The notes below the pieces were generated by a model, which saw only the letters and a program-made list of their open reading frames with translations, was not told the DNA's origin and did not search any database. Source: JAPULR01 sp965238215 (GTDB lineage Bacteria > Chloroflexota > Dehalococcoidia > Lucifugimonadales > GCA-2712585). Taken from it: DNA of 64,000 nucleotides. This document shows positions 10,111-18,815 of the stretch, in pieces. Position numbers and translations under genes: made by a program. The DNA is taken from the NCBI GenBank assembly GCA_965238215.1, contig OZ250180.1, positions 2,914,001 through 2,978,000 of the forward strand, given 5' to 3'. Every line of letters begins with the position of its first letter. Position 1 is the stretch's first letter.

Positions 10111-10283
10111 CTACAGCGCCCCTGTGCGGGTCACCGTCCCAGGCGCTCCACCAACTTTCTTTTCAGATATGCAATCACCATCAGAAACCTTGGGTAGTTA
10201 TGTAGTGATTGCCAGAGTATTTGCAAAAAAGCCGAGCAGACTTCAAAATGTGACAAGCCGTTACCGATAGGAGGTATAGTGGC

Positions 10284-11564
10284 ATGAAACTTAAGTTGCG
10301 GCGGCATGCAAAATCCCACTCGCAAAAGGATTCAAACACAGACGGTCGTGTCACGGCCGCCGAAATGTACCAAGTGCAAGACTCGTACGTTCGGTTCAAT
10401 CAGAAAGACCACATGGGCTCGCAGATGATTTGGGATGCCCAGCTCGAGGCTGAACGAGCCAAACTAAAGGTCAAGCAGCGACAGCTCGCGGAGAAGGGAC
10501 GCCCTGGATTCGAAGCCACTGCATGGAGCCTGGACTCCGCAGCAGATTCCTTGCTATCTCTTATGGGCTTCTCAAAGAATCAGCCAGATACGAGAGCTAC
10601 TGCATGGCAAACCAAATTGGAGCCGGCGCCGACGGGTCGACCGAAAACTTCTGCTAAAGAAGCCTCGCAGATTGTGCGCAAGGCCGCCCAAGTGTTGGGA
10701 GCGGACCAGGTTGGCTTTGCTGAGCTAGACCGCCGATGGGTATATTCCCATTACTTCGATGAGGAGACGAAGAAGGACCACCCCATCAAATTCTCCGATG
10801 ATCCCGGTTACCAACAGTACGATCAGCCCATTCGCCTTGAAGATGGGACTCGGGTAATCCCGAAGGAGATGAAATATGCGGTAGTGGTGCTCCACGAGTG
10901 GGGTAAGGACATAGATGGCACGGAGTATGCACCGGCCCTTCTTACTGAGGGACTCAGTACACTGGCATATGCCCGAATGGCGCCGACCCTATGGATGTTG
11001 GCCGAGTTTATACGAGGGCTGGGGTACAACGCCATCCCCGCGGCTAATGACACAGCCCTGAGCATCCCTCTCGCTGTCGACGCGGGCCTCGGCCAGCTAG
11101 GGAGACACGGCCTTTTGATCAATCCCAAGGTGGGGTCACGCTGCCGTATTTCCAAGATTTTCACCGACCTTCCGCTGGAGCCCGCTGGCGCCGTGGACTC
11201 CGGCATCACAGAGTTCTGCAACGCATGTCTGAAATGTGTCCCGAAGTGCGGTACGGGAGCCATCACAAAGGGCAACCGAAGTTTCGAGCCCTTGGACAAG
11301 AGCAATGCAACGGGAGTACTTTCGTGGAAGGTGGATGCAAAGAAGTGCATGACCTTCCAAATCCGTGTCGGAAGCACCTGTAGCACGTGCGTCCGTAGGT
11401 GCGCTTGGACCAAGCCGCCCCGCAAAATATATGCGATACCGCGCTTCTTTATCAGGAACTTCCGGTGGAGGTGGTTGAACAAGTCCTGGGTGTGGCTCGA
11501 CGATCTCGCGGGAAATGGTAAGTTTCACAAGAAGGCTGATGACTTCTGGAGGTCGGGTCGTTGA
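10284..11564 (+). CDS. Reductive dehalogenase-like corrinoid/Fe-S protein (RdhA family), no Tat signal
   Basis: 426 residues, intact, start behind TAGGAGGTAT. The central part matches the RdhA/QueG-type cobalamin-binding fold (QVGFAELDRRWVYSHYF, ALSIPLAVDAGLGQLGRHGLL). The C-terminus has two Fe-S clusters: CNACLKCVPKC (with G where most RdhA have P), and CMTFQ ... GSTCSTCVRRCAW. Respiratory dehalogenases start with a twin-arginine signal. Here the N-terminus MKLKLRRHAKSHSQKD lacks RRxFLK and a hydrophobic segment, so the protein is probably cytoplasmic and not respiratory. No rdhB anchor gene is adjacent. Such Tat-less members are expected in SAR202-like Chloroflexota, which is one ground for the taxonomic guess. 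The substrate is unknown. IS fragments upstream and an integrase downstream suggest a mobile neighbourhood. Confidence 0.85.
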   Translation: MKLKLRRHAKSHSQKDSNTDGRVTAAEMYQVQDSYVRFNQKDHMGSQMIWDAQLEAERAKLKVKQRQLAEKGRPGFEATAWSLDSAADSLLSLMGFSKNQPDTRATAWQTKLEPAPTGRPKTSAKEASQIVRKAAQVLGADQVGFAELDRRWVYSHYFDEETKKDHPIKFSDDPGYQQYDQPIRLEDGTRVIPKEMKYAVVVLHEWGKDIDGTEYAPALLTEGLSTLAYARMAPTLWMLAEFIRGLGYNAIPAANDTALSIPLAVDAGLGQLGRHGLLINPKVGSRCRISKIFTDLPLEPAGAVDSGITEFCNACLKCVPKCGTGAITKGNRSFEPLDKSNATGVLSWKVDAKKCMTFQIRVGSTCSTCVRRCAWTKPPRKIYAIPRFFIRNFRWRWLNKSWVWLDDLAGNGKFHKKADDFWRSGR

Positions 11565-11613
11565 CAGGTCCACCGCACTCCGGCCAGTAGTACCGCCATG
11601 ATCACAATGCAAC

Positions 11614-11656
11614 GACCCACCGAAAAGTTCGCGATACAGTACACTTCGGCCCACCA
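11614..11656. repeat. Left-arm repeat copy 2: possible attL of the integrase element
   Basis: CCCACCGAAAAGTTCGC ... ACACTTCGGCCCACCA. The sequence is shared with 9571 and 32421. It ends in the 9-bp core GGCCCACCA (11648-11656), which recurs at 18505-18513 at the other end of the integrase-bearing segment. The integrase starts 158 bases inside this site, the usual position of an integrase next to its att site. Calling it attL is inference. Confidence 0.5.
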
Positions 11657-11813
11657 CCAACCGTTCTGTTGCTGTCCCATATTATCCCAGAAAACCCCGT
11701 TTTCGTAGGTAAAACAGGCTGATTGGCACCCCACCAGTGCCGCATGATTCCTTCAGTATCCCACCTCAAGTGTGGCAACATATGTGGGAATAAATCGTGA
11801 TGGGGATACCTGT

Positions 11814-12952
11814 ATGGCACTATCGGCGACTCGCGTCAGGGCACTCAAGGAACCGGGGAGATACTCCGACGGCGGCGGTCTGTACCTGTTCATCAGCAAG
11901 GCGGGACGCAAGTCATGGGTCCAGCGGATCACCATCGCCGGGCGCAGACGCGACATTGGCCTGGGCGGATATCCGTCCGTAGGCCTCGCCAGAGCTCGCG
12001 AGAAGGCGTTGGACAACCGAGCCATAGTCGCGGAGAGTCGAGATCCTCTGGCAGAGAAACACGCGCCTCCAATGCCGACGTTCAGGGAAGCCGTTCATGA
12101 GGCGAACAAACCTCGGTGGCGTAACTCCAGTCACATCGCTGGCTGGATACAGACTCTCGAACGTCACGCCGTGCCGGCACTGGGCAATTCACCTCTAGAC
12201 CGTATAGACCGCCAGGGGGTATTGCGAGTCCTCACCCCGATATGGACGACACGGCCGGAGACAGCCCGCCGGGTGCGTCAACGGATGAGAACGGTCTTCC
12301 GGTGGGCAATGGCCCACGACTTTATGGAGTCCAACCCGGCGGGTGAAGCTATCGACGGCGCGTTGCCCTCTATGCCGAAGGTGAAGGCACACCTCAGATC
12401 CCTGCCCTATCAGGAAGTCGGTTCGGCGCTCGAAATCGTTGAAGCGTCCCAAGCCTCGATACCCGCCAAGTTGTGCTTCCGATTTCTGGTTCTGACGGCG
12501 GCGCGCTCCGGTGAGGCCAGGGGCGCCACCTGGGACGAGATCGACCTTGATGACCATGTATGGCGAGTTCCGTCCGGGCGTATGAAAGCGGGAATGGAGC
12601 ATCGTGTACCCCTCAGCCGACAGGCAGTCGATCTACTTGGCGAAGCATCTGCCTTCCGTGGCGAACCGGCCTGGTGTTCCCGTCGCCCCTGAAGCAGGGG
12701 GCGCCGTTGTCCAACATGTCGTTGATGAAGATTCTCCGTTCCGTCGGACTTGCAGAACGCGCGACGGTCCATGGGTTCCGCAGCAGCTTCAAGAACTGGA
12801 CACTGGAGCAGACCGACACACCTTGGGCCGTATCAGAGGCAGCCCTCGCCCATACCCTGGGAAACTCGACCGAACAGGCCTACGCGAGGTCCGATCTTTT
12901 CGAGCGTCGCCGCGCTCTGATGCAGCTGTGGGCAGGCTACCTGAACGGCTGA
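11814..12952 (+). pseudogene. Tyrosine recombinase, P4-type integrase, frameshifted
   Basis: Site-specific recombinase. The ATG at 11814 starts MALSATRVRALKEPGRYSDG, the DUF4102 arm-binding domain of P4-like integrases (YLFISKAGRKSWVQRI, IGLGGYPSVGLARAREKA). The core-binding domain follows, then the catalytic domain with the first Arg in LTAARSGEARGATWDEI, His and Arg in VHGFRSSFKNW, and the nucleophile Tyr in EQAYARSDLFERRRALM. One base is missing near 12672 (expected GEPGLVFPSP), so the catalytic half lies in another frame from the first. All catalytic residues are otherwise present. It is transcribed away from the putative attL into the element. As written it is inactive; a single-base consensus error is possible. 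Confidence 0.9.
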
Positions 12953-12986
12953 CCGGTCAACAGGGCTACATCAAGGGCACACTGGA

Positions 12987-13181
12987 CTAGCCAAATTCAC
13001 TCCTTGCTACCGGTCGCGATTCCAGCCAGACCGTGATGTCGCTCTCCCTCCACCTGACGGCAGCGGAGCCGACTCGTACGGGCCTCGGGAATTCACCCTC
13101 CTGCATTAGCCGATAGATCGACGAGCGACTCATGGCCGTGATTTCCTCAACTTCTCGTCGCCTCAGTAGTCTGTCATGCAT
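12987..13181 (-). CDS. AlpA-family excisionase/regulator
   Basis: 64 residues, start at 13181 behind AAAAGGAGA. MerR-like winged helix-turn-helix of the AlpA (phage_AlpA) family: RREVEEITAMSRSSIYRLMQ, EGEFPRPVRVGSAAVRWRES and DITVWLESRPV are all characteristic. AlpA proteins regulate or assist excision of integrases of exactly the type found upstream, and the gene points towards the integrase 3' end. Intact. Confidence 0.9.
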   Translation of the reverse strand: MHDRLLRRREVEEITAMSRSSIYRLMQEGEFPRPVRVGSAAVRWRESDITVWLESRPVARSEFG

Positions 13182-13319
13182 AGGAATCTCCTTTTCATGT
13201 ACTCTGATTCTTACCAGTGAAATATCGGTCTTCCAGTAAGTCGTTGAAATACTGGTTTCTCCTCGCGTTTCAATGGGATGGACGGCCGGCGCTGCGCCCC
13301 GACCGTCCGCGCCCGCGGC

Positions 13320-13538
13320 TTACGCGGCCGGCTGTACCGGTGGGATTGAAGGCCAGGTAGTCCTTTCCACGAATTCCCGGTCCGCGTTGACCAGGACGGT
13401 CTCGCCCCCAGGTGGGGCCTGCCCAAGGGACATGCCCACCAGGGGGATGGCGGCCAAGATTACCAAGAGCAGGGGTGCAGCCAGGAGAGAAAACTTTCCG
13501 GCCCTACGGGATCTCCGGTTGGTCCGTTGAAATGACAC
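13320..13538 (-). CDS. Small single-span membrane or secreted protein
   Basis: 72 residues from a GTG at 13538, with GGAGG seven bases upstream, which supports it as a real gene. A basic N-terminus (RTNRRSRRAGK) is followed by a hydrophobic helix LLAAPLLLVILAAIPLVG and a 35-residue extracytoplasmic tail (GGETVLVNADREFVERTTW). No family recognised. It is divergent from the 13983 gene and flanks the palindrome region, so it probably belongs to the integrative element. Confidence 0.5.
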   Translation of the reverse strand: MSFQRTNRRSRRAGKFSLLAAPLLLVILAAIPLVGMSLGQAPPGGETVLVNADREFVERTTWPSIPPVQPAA

Positions 13539-13619
13539 CTCGTTGCCTCCACGTCGTTGATGTTGGCGTCGTTGCCTGCCGTGAATACTGAGGAGTGGGG
13601 GGGCGAAATATCATGGTCT

Positions 13620-13651
13620 GTGAGGGGGCCTCGTACGGGAGGCCCCCTCAC
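13620..13651. repeat. Perfect 13-bp inverted repeat with 6-base loop
   Basis: GTGAGGGGGCCTC at 13620-13632 and its exact complement at 13639-13651 enclose GTACGG. There is no T-run after it, so a plain intrinsic terminator is unlikely on the plus strand. A shorter palindrome (ATTCGG-AGG-CCGAAT) follows near 13663. It lies in a non-coding control region of the element; a replication origin, a protein-binding site or a bidirectional terminator are the options. Confidence 0.75.
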
Positions 13652-13711
13652 GGGGCCTTCATATTCGGAGGCCGAATGTGGTGTCATACCCGTGTACAGG
13701 AATTGCGATAT

Positions 13712-13848
13712 TTGCATAAAGGCAAGTCGTGGGCCGTTCTGGGCGTGAATGAGGCCGAATTAGGGCAAGTTGAAGGAGCATTTGTAAACACTTTGCCGTA
13801 AGGGCCCGTTCCACGGATTGGGGGTGGAAGTTGCATAAATGCAAGTCG
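13712..13848. promoter_or_regulatory. Pair of 18-bp direct repeats upstream of the element operon
   Basis: TTGCATAAAGGCAAGTCG at 13712-13729 recurs at 13831-13848 with one change; the second copy contains the palindrome TTGCAT-AA-ATGCAA. The spacing and position, 130-270 bases before the 13983 start, suggest operators or iterons. A third shared motif, GGGAGTAAG, occurs near 13881 and again near 14839. Confidence 0.55.
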
Positions 13849-13982
13849 GAATTCGAGGCAATCGGGAAGATTTTTGTTACATGGGAGTAAGCGATTCGTG
13901 GAACGGGGCCTTACGTGGAGGACGGGATACACCCCTTACAGGAGAGGCCCTACAGGACACTTGGAGCGAAGGAGGCAGGCCC

Positions 13983-14774
13983 ATGAAGGACAATGCGGTG
14001 AGCGATACGCATGCAGACGTGGCGGGGACGGATGGACAGCGGGAGGAATCCCGGTCCGGAGGCAACGGTGGTCGGGACGTGGCGAAGCTGCGACGGCTGC
14101 GTCTGAAGGCCCTGTTGCGGGAGCTGGTGGACGAGGAGGGACGGATGGAGGCGGCGGAGATGCTGGGGGTCGCCTACCGTACCCTGGTCCGTGCCGAGGA
14201 GACGGGACAGATCACGGGGCGCATGAGGGATGCGTTGCACAGGCTGTTGGGGTCACGGCATGGCCCCGATGTGGCCCGGTTGAAGGAGCGGGTCAGCGCA
14301 CTGGAGGGGCGCGTGAAGGAAATGGCAGGGAGGTTGCGCGAGTCGGTGGACGGAAAGGCCCATGCTAAGGCCTCACCCACGGTGGTGGGGCTTCAGTTTT
14401 CTAAGCGGACTGCGCCGCGGCGTACGGACCCAGAGTTGGTCACCGAGGATCCCGCTTCTGACGACGCCGCCGTCTACGGTGAGGCCTGGCCGTTGGTGGA
14501 GGAGTGGCGGAGGCTGAGGCAGAACCATCCCAACCGGGGTCGGAGCTTGTCGTGGCTGACGACGGAGCAGCGGCTGCTGACCCTAGAGCTGGCGATGATG
14601 GAGCAGCATGGATTGACCCTTCCTCCGGAGACGCAGCCCCTGCGGGGTTTCGGTCGCAGGGGACAGACCGCCTGGCGTTGGGAGGCGCTGCGCGACACGC
14701 GAAAGACCCTCGCAAGGAGAAAAATGCTGCGCCGGCTGCGGCGCATCCTCACCCTGGGGCTGTGGTGGAGGTAG
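13983..14774 (+). CDS. Mobile-element protein of unknown function with coiled coil
   Basis: 263 residues from ATG 13983, chosen because GGAGG lies eleven bases upstream; an open frame extends further upstream without a ribosome site. The N-terminal part has a helix-turn-helix-like stretch (EEGRMEAAEMLGVAYRTLVRAEETGQIT). A short coiled coil follows (ARLKERVSALEGRVKEMAGRL), then a basic C-terminus ending TLARRKMLRRLRRILTLGLWW. A DNA-binding role within the element is likely. No named family recognised. Confidence 0.6.
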   Translation: MKDNAVSDTHADVAGTDGQREESRSGGNGGRDVAKLRRLRLKALLRELVDEEGRMEAAEMLGVAYRTLVRAEETGQITGRMRDALHRLLGSRHGPDVARLKERVSALEGRVKEMAGRLRESVDGKAHAKASPTVVGLQFSKRTAPRRTDPELVTEDPASDDAAVYGEAWPLVEEWRRLRQNHPNRGRSLSWLTTEQRLLTLELAMMEQHGLTLPPETQPLRGFGRRGQTAWRWEALRDTRKTLARRKMLRRLRRILTLGLWWR

Positions 14775-14984
14775 ATCCTGAACCCTGCGGGAGTGCCGTA
14801 TTCGCGGGTGCTGCGCCGTTGTTCCATTGCAGTTCCGTGGGAGTAAGTGATCTGGGCCGAAACGCCCCAAAACCGTTGACACCGACGGAGATGGGTGATA
14901 ACACTAAATTCTGTTTCTGGCTTTTCCAGCGTTTCCTGCCGAGAAACCTGGAGGATTCCCGTCCCCCGAATCCGGGACCGGCTG

Positions 14985-15160
14985 CCTAGGATCGAGCCTG
15001 GCTCTCCGAACAGCCGCCCAGGGGTACCGATCTAGGGATTGAGCCTTGCTCTCCCGACGGCGGCCCCTGAGGGACAAACGCTTCCCGAGGCGTGATGACG
15101 GTGAAGAGGTAGAGCCGTGCTCCCCCGATGCCGCATCGAAGGTCGGGACCCCATGGCCAT
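14985..15160. repeat. Three degenerate tandem copies in a gene-free stretch
   Basis: Units starting near 14993, 15038 and 15108 share GAGCC(T)TGCTCTCC followed by a GC-rich segment. The whole interval 14775-15498 has no convincing gene on either strand. The repeats could be protein-binding sites. Similarity is moderate. Confidence 0.45.
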
Positions 15161-15498
15161 GTGCCTACGCGCGGCCCACGGATTTTCTGGTTGGAGTGCA
15201 TCCAAAGCTCCGCCTGGACCATCCTGACTGCGGTATCAGCCAGATCACGGCCGGTCCGCAGATATAGCACGTACTGACCGGCGGATCCTTCAATAGCCGT
15301 TGGCCGGTCGCTTCAACCGCGCGCAGCTCTTCCCCCAACATGCATCTACCCTCGGGCTAGCTGCGTTCTTTTCGCTCCCTCCGTTCTTCTGCGTTAGGAA
15401 TCCCACCTAGGAGGGAGTGCGTCTTCGTCAACGGGTCTCATCTCACACGACCCGCGCCGCGGATGCCGGCGTGGGCTAACAACAGAAAGGAGGCGTCA

Positions 15499-15744
15499 AT
15501 GAACGTCAAGAATTTCTTCTCAACGGTTCTCAAATTCAAAGGTCTCGCCGCAACCGTCGGAGGTTTTGCCCTGCGGTACAAGAGGCTCACGGTTGCGGTG
15601 GTGGCTGCGGCGCTGCTGTTCGGGCCCCTGCTATTGACGGGAGACGGTGAACTCTTCGTCCTGAACGCCCTTGGAATTGGCATTGCTGTGCTGCTCGTCC
15701 GGCGGCTCACGGTGCACCGACCGGAGAGGAGGTCCAGGCGCTGA
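15499..15744 (+). CDS. Small two-helix membrane protein of the element
   Basis: 81 residues from ATG 15499 behind AAAGGAGG. Two hydrophobic stretches (LTVAVVAAALLFGPLLL and LNALGIGIAVLLVRRL) are framed by basic residues, and the protein ends PERRSRR. No family recognised. Strong ribosome site and position before the next two element genes support it as real. Confidence 0.6.
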   Translation: MNVKNFFSTVLKFKGLAATVGGFALRYKRLTVAVVAAALLFGPLLLTGDGELFVLNALGIGIAVLLVRRLTVHRPERRSRR

Positions 15745-15871
15745 CGGCTGACACCGCTACCCTCTTGCAACCCATGCCGAATGACTGGGGTCGTCTCTTG
15801 CGAGGCGGCTCTTTTTTCCCTGGTGGGCATGGACCACAGGGAACTACACAACAATTTGAAGGAGGTACACG

Positions 15872-16501
15872 ATGACCACGGCAACATTGGTGACTGGAAC
15901 CAGGACCATGGAGACCTCTGCGAGGCCTCGGCGCAGCCTGGAGGAACTGGTGAACCGGCTCATGGCCACGCTGACGTTCAGAGAGGAACCGGAAGCGCCG
16001 CAGGACTTCGTCGGAGTGAAGGCAATCAGCCCCGGGCGCAGCCTGGAGGAGCTGGTGGACCGGCTCATGGCCGCGCTGACGTTCAGGGAAGAGCCGGAAT
16101 CGCCGGTGGGGAGGGACACTGCCGAGGTGGACGTGGTGGATACCTCGAAAGGCCATACCGTGGTACGCGCCATCCATGAGGCGAGGCGACTCAGACAGGC
16201 TGCGAATTTAGACGGGGCACTTGAGGTGCTCGCTGGTGCGGACATGACGCCCGACGACCCGAATCTGGCCCGGTGGGCTCACTCGGAGTGGAGACAGCTT
16301 GTGAGTAGGCGGTTCGGCCACCGAGAAATTCTCGTCTACAGCCAGGCCACGGGACGGGCCGCAGCCCTAGCGCCCCGCGCCGAAGGCGGAATGCTTGAGG
16401 TGATGGCGGCGCTGGGAATGCGCTGGCGGCCCGGCAAGATCTTGTCGCAGCGCAGCCTCCGGGGCCTCCGGCCCTTGACCGAAGGTGCGTCATGGTCGTA
16501 G
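15872..16501 (+). CDS. Element protein with internal duplication, unknown function
   Basis: 209 residues from ATG 15872, with GAAGGAGG upstream. Residues about 23-43 and 56-76 are near-identical copies of RSLEELVNRLMATLTFREEP, a tandem amphipathic helix. The C-terminal part (HTVVRAIHEARRLRQAANLD, GGMLEVMAALGMRWRPG) is soluble and mixed. The stop overlaps the start of the primase gene by ten bases, so the two are co-translated. Likely a replication accessory, by position only. Confidence 0.6.
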   Translation: MTTATLVTGTRTMETSARPRRSLEELVNRLMATLTFREEPEAPQDFVGVKAISPGRSLEELVDRLMAALTFREEPESPVGRDTAEVDVVDTSKGHTVVRAIHEARRLRQAANLDGALEVLAGADMTPDDPNLARWAHSEWRQLVSRRFGHREILVYSQATGRAAALAPRAEGGMLEVMAALGMRWRPGKILSQRSLRGLRPLTEGASWS

Positions 16502-17412
16502 CAAATACAACAGTCGACATTCCAGCGCTGAAGGCGAGACATCCCTTGGGCGATACCGTGGAGGCGGCCGGTGTACAACTCAGAGGAAGAGGCCGGGTCC
16601 GTCAGGGCGTCTGACCCTTCCACGAGGAGTCGGAGGGCAGCTTCACAGTGTACTCCGACTCCCAGAGGTTCTACTGCTTCGGCTGCGGGCTTGGGAGAGA
16701 CGTGCTGGACTTCATCCAGCGTATGGAGAACCTCAGCCTGCCAGAGGCTCTGCGGCGGCTGGACGGCACCCCTGGCCTTGCGTCCAGGACTGCTGTTCGT
16801 CCAGCCCCAACACGGCGTCGGCAACCCGCTCAGTTGCCTCCGCGCAATCCCGCCCTCCTGACCGCGGCGGCACGCTTCTACGCCGGTCAGCTGCGGCGCA
16901 GTCCGGAAGCCCAGGAGTACCTGGCCTCCCGGAGAATCGGCCCCGCCACTGCAGCCCGCCTGGGCCTTGGCTACTCGCCTGGTCGCGGGCTGCGGCAGGC
17001 CCTGGAGTCCCGCGGCTTCTCGGAAAAGCAGGTCCGAGACTCAGGGCTGTTCACGGCAAAGGATGCTGAGCGATTCGCGGGGATGGTTGTAGTGCCGGAG
17101 GTCTCCGGCGGACTTGTTAGGTGGCTTGCGGGCAGGTCCGTCGACCCCGGGGCCAAACCCCGCTTCCAGAGCCTTCCCGGTCCCAAGCCGGTGCTCGGGC
17201 TTGGAAGGCTTGGACCCGCACTGCCATGGACAGTTGTGGCCGAGGGACTCTTCGACTGGCTCACCCTTGCGGGTTGGGGACTTCCCGCCATCACCTCCCT
17301 GGGGACCCAGGGTCTTGACCGGGTGACTTCAGCCCTCGGGGGCTGCCCCCGCGTCTTCCTCGCCTTCGACAACGACGACGCGGGCAGGGAGGTGTCAGAG
17401 CGGCTGCCGCAC
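16492..17412 (+). pseudogene. CHC2 zinc-finger/Toprim primase with TGA at the first zinc cysteine
   Basis: DnaG-like primase of a mobile element. The ATG at 16492 (GAAGGTG upstream) gives ALKARHPLGDTVEAAGVQLR and then RQGV, TGA at 16612-16614, PFHEESEGSFTV and FYCFGCGLGRDVLDF. The family reads CPFHxE here, so the stop replaces the first zinc-binding Cys (TGC to TGA). The other ligands are intact. The Toprim domain is recognisable further on (WTVVAEGLFDWLTLAGWG, VFLAFDNDDAGRE). From about 17412 the frame continues into an unrelated kinase sequence, so the primase has lost its C-terminus. A short stem follows the TGA directly, but nothing else argues for selenocysteine. Confidence 0.85.
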
Positions 17413-18359
17413 CTGTTTCGGAAGTTCTCTCGCATCGACGGCGAGGACCGGAGACAGGACATCGCGGGGTCGGGCCTGGGCCTCGCCATCTGCAAGGGGA
17501 TAGTGGAGGCCCACGGGGGCCGGATATGGGCCGAGAGCGACGGGCCGGGCTTGGGGGCGAGGTTCACCTTCACGATTCCGGTGGCCCGGGGATGCCGCAG
17601 CCGGCGTCCCCGGGCTCTCCGACCGCTCCCGGCGGGCGGAGAGGGAGCGCGGACGCGCATTCTCGCGGTGGACGACGACCCGCAGACGCTCAGGTACGTC
17701 CGGGACGCCCTAACGAAGGCGGGTACACGCCTGTCGTAACCGGAGACCCGGAGGAGGTCTCCCGTCTCATGGCGGAGGAAGAGCCCCGTCTGGTCCTGTT
17801 GGACCTGATGCTGCCGGGAACCGACGGCATCGAGCTGATGCGGGGCATCCTCGACATGGCGGACGTTCCGGTCATCCTCCTCTCCGTCAACGGCCAGGAA
17901 GAGACCATCGCCAGGGCCTTTGAGAATGGAGCCGACGACTACGTGGTCAAGCCCTTCTCGCCGACTGAGCTTGTGGCGAGGATCAAGGCGGCCCTGCGCA
18001 AGCGGGAAGCGACCGAATGGGCCGAGCCGTCGGAACCCTACGTGCTGGGGGACCTGACCATCGACTACGCCGAGCGCCGCGCGACGCTGGCCGGGCGTCC
18101 CGCGCAGCTGACGGCCATCGAGTACGGGCTGCTCTTCGAGCTTTCGGCCAACGCCGGTCGCGTGATGACCTACGACCGGCTGCTGCAATGGGTCTGGGGC
18201 CTGCGTAGCTCCGGCGACTCCCGGCGGGTGCGCACCGCCGCGAAGCAGCTCCGCCGCAAGCTGGGCGACAACGCCAACAACCCCACCTCCATCCTCAACG
18301 AGCCCCGCGTCGGTTACCGCATGCCGAAGGGGGAGATGCAGGAGCGGGAGGAGGCGTGA
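17413..18359 (+). pseudogene. Truncated hybrid histidine kinase / OmpR-type response regulator
   Basis: In the same frame as the primase, FRKFSRIDGEDRRQDIAGSG and LGLAICKGIVEAHGGRIWAE are the G1/G2 ATP-binding end of a histidine kinase. The N-terminal sensor and His-box are missing. Next comes a receiver (TRILAVDDDPQTLRYVRDAL). The frame breaks by one missing base near 17722 and resumes as YTPVVTGDPEEVSRL, LVLLDLMLPGTDGIELM (phospho-acceptor Asp) and ADDYVVKPFSPTEL (Lys). The winged-helix output domain ends the gene (LTAIEYGLLFELSANAGRVM to RVGYRMPKGE). Fusion to the primase frame marks a deletion or recombination junction near 17412. Confidence 0.85.
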
Positions 18360-18504
18360 CAGAGTGAAAGCCAGAGGTGGGGCGACCATGACGCTCGTTA
18401 TGTTCCTCCGCCCTGTCACGCCATAATGCTTGGGTCAAGGGCCTCGGCAGGCTTACAGGCTGCCCAACCACATCTCGAAGATGGTTCTGTCTACCGTCAA
18501 AATA

Positions 18505-18570
18505 GGCCCACCAAACTGGACAAAATCAAGAACCTTTACGCTGAGGTTCATTCTGGAATTGTGAACAACC
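18505..18570 (+). repeat. Right-arm repeat copy A: possible attR of the integrase element
   Basis: GGCCCACCA, then TGGACAAAATCAAGAACC, then a hairpin GAACCT-TTACGCTG-AGGTTC. The same block recurs at 32457, 34218, 39095 and 43562, always in this orientation. With the core copy at 11648 it would bound a 6.9-kb element containing the integrase, AlpA and primase genes. Confidence 0.6.
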
Positions 18571-18639
18571 CCTGCATATGCCGCGTCATAGGGAAGACTG
18601 CTAGAGATTCAGGAGGCGCGATTGGTTGACGGCCGCAGT

Positions 18640-18667
18640 TTGACAAAGGCGAGGACACTGCTATTCT
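18640..18667 (+). promoter_or_regulatory. Sigma70-like promoter for the glycine-zipper genes
   Basis: TTGACA at 18640-18645 and TATTCT at 18662-18667 with a 16-base spacer, 149 bases before the 18816 start and downstream of repeat A. The -35 is perfect, the -10 four of six. Confidence 0.45.
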
Positions 18668-18815
18668 ATATCTCTCAGGTTGCTCTGCAGCATTCGGACA
18701 GCTAATTCTGTTAGTGCCTACGGACTATCACCGGACCCGGTGCCTACACGGGGAGACGGGGTGGTGCCTCCTGCAGGCGATGAGACCCAATCAGAAGCCA
18801 CAGGAGGCAAATAAA

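Noticed and set aside
16612..16645. Firm selenocysteine call for the primase
   Set aside because: The stem after the TGA is too close and lacks a SECIS-type loop; a zinc finger is an unlikely site for Sec.
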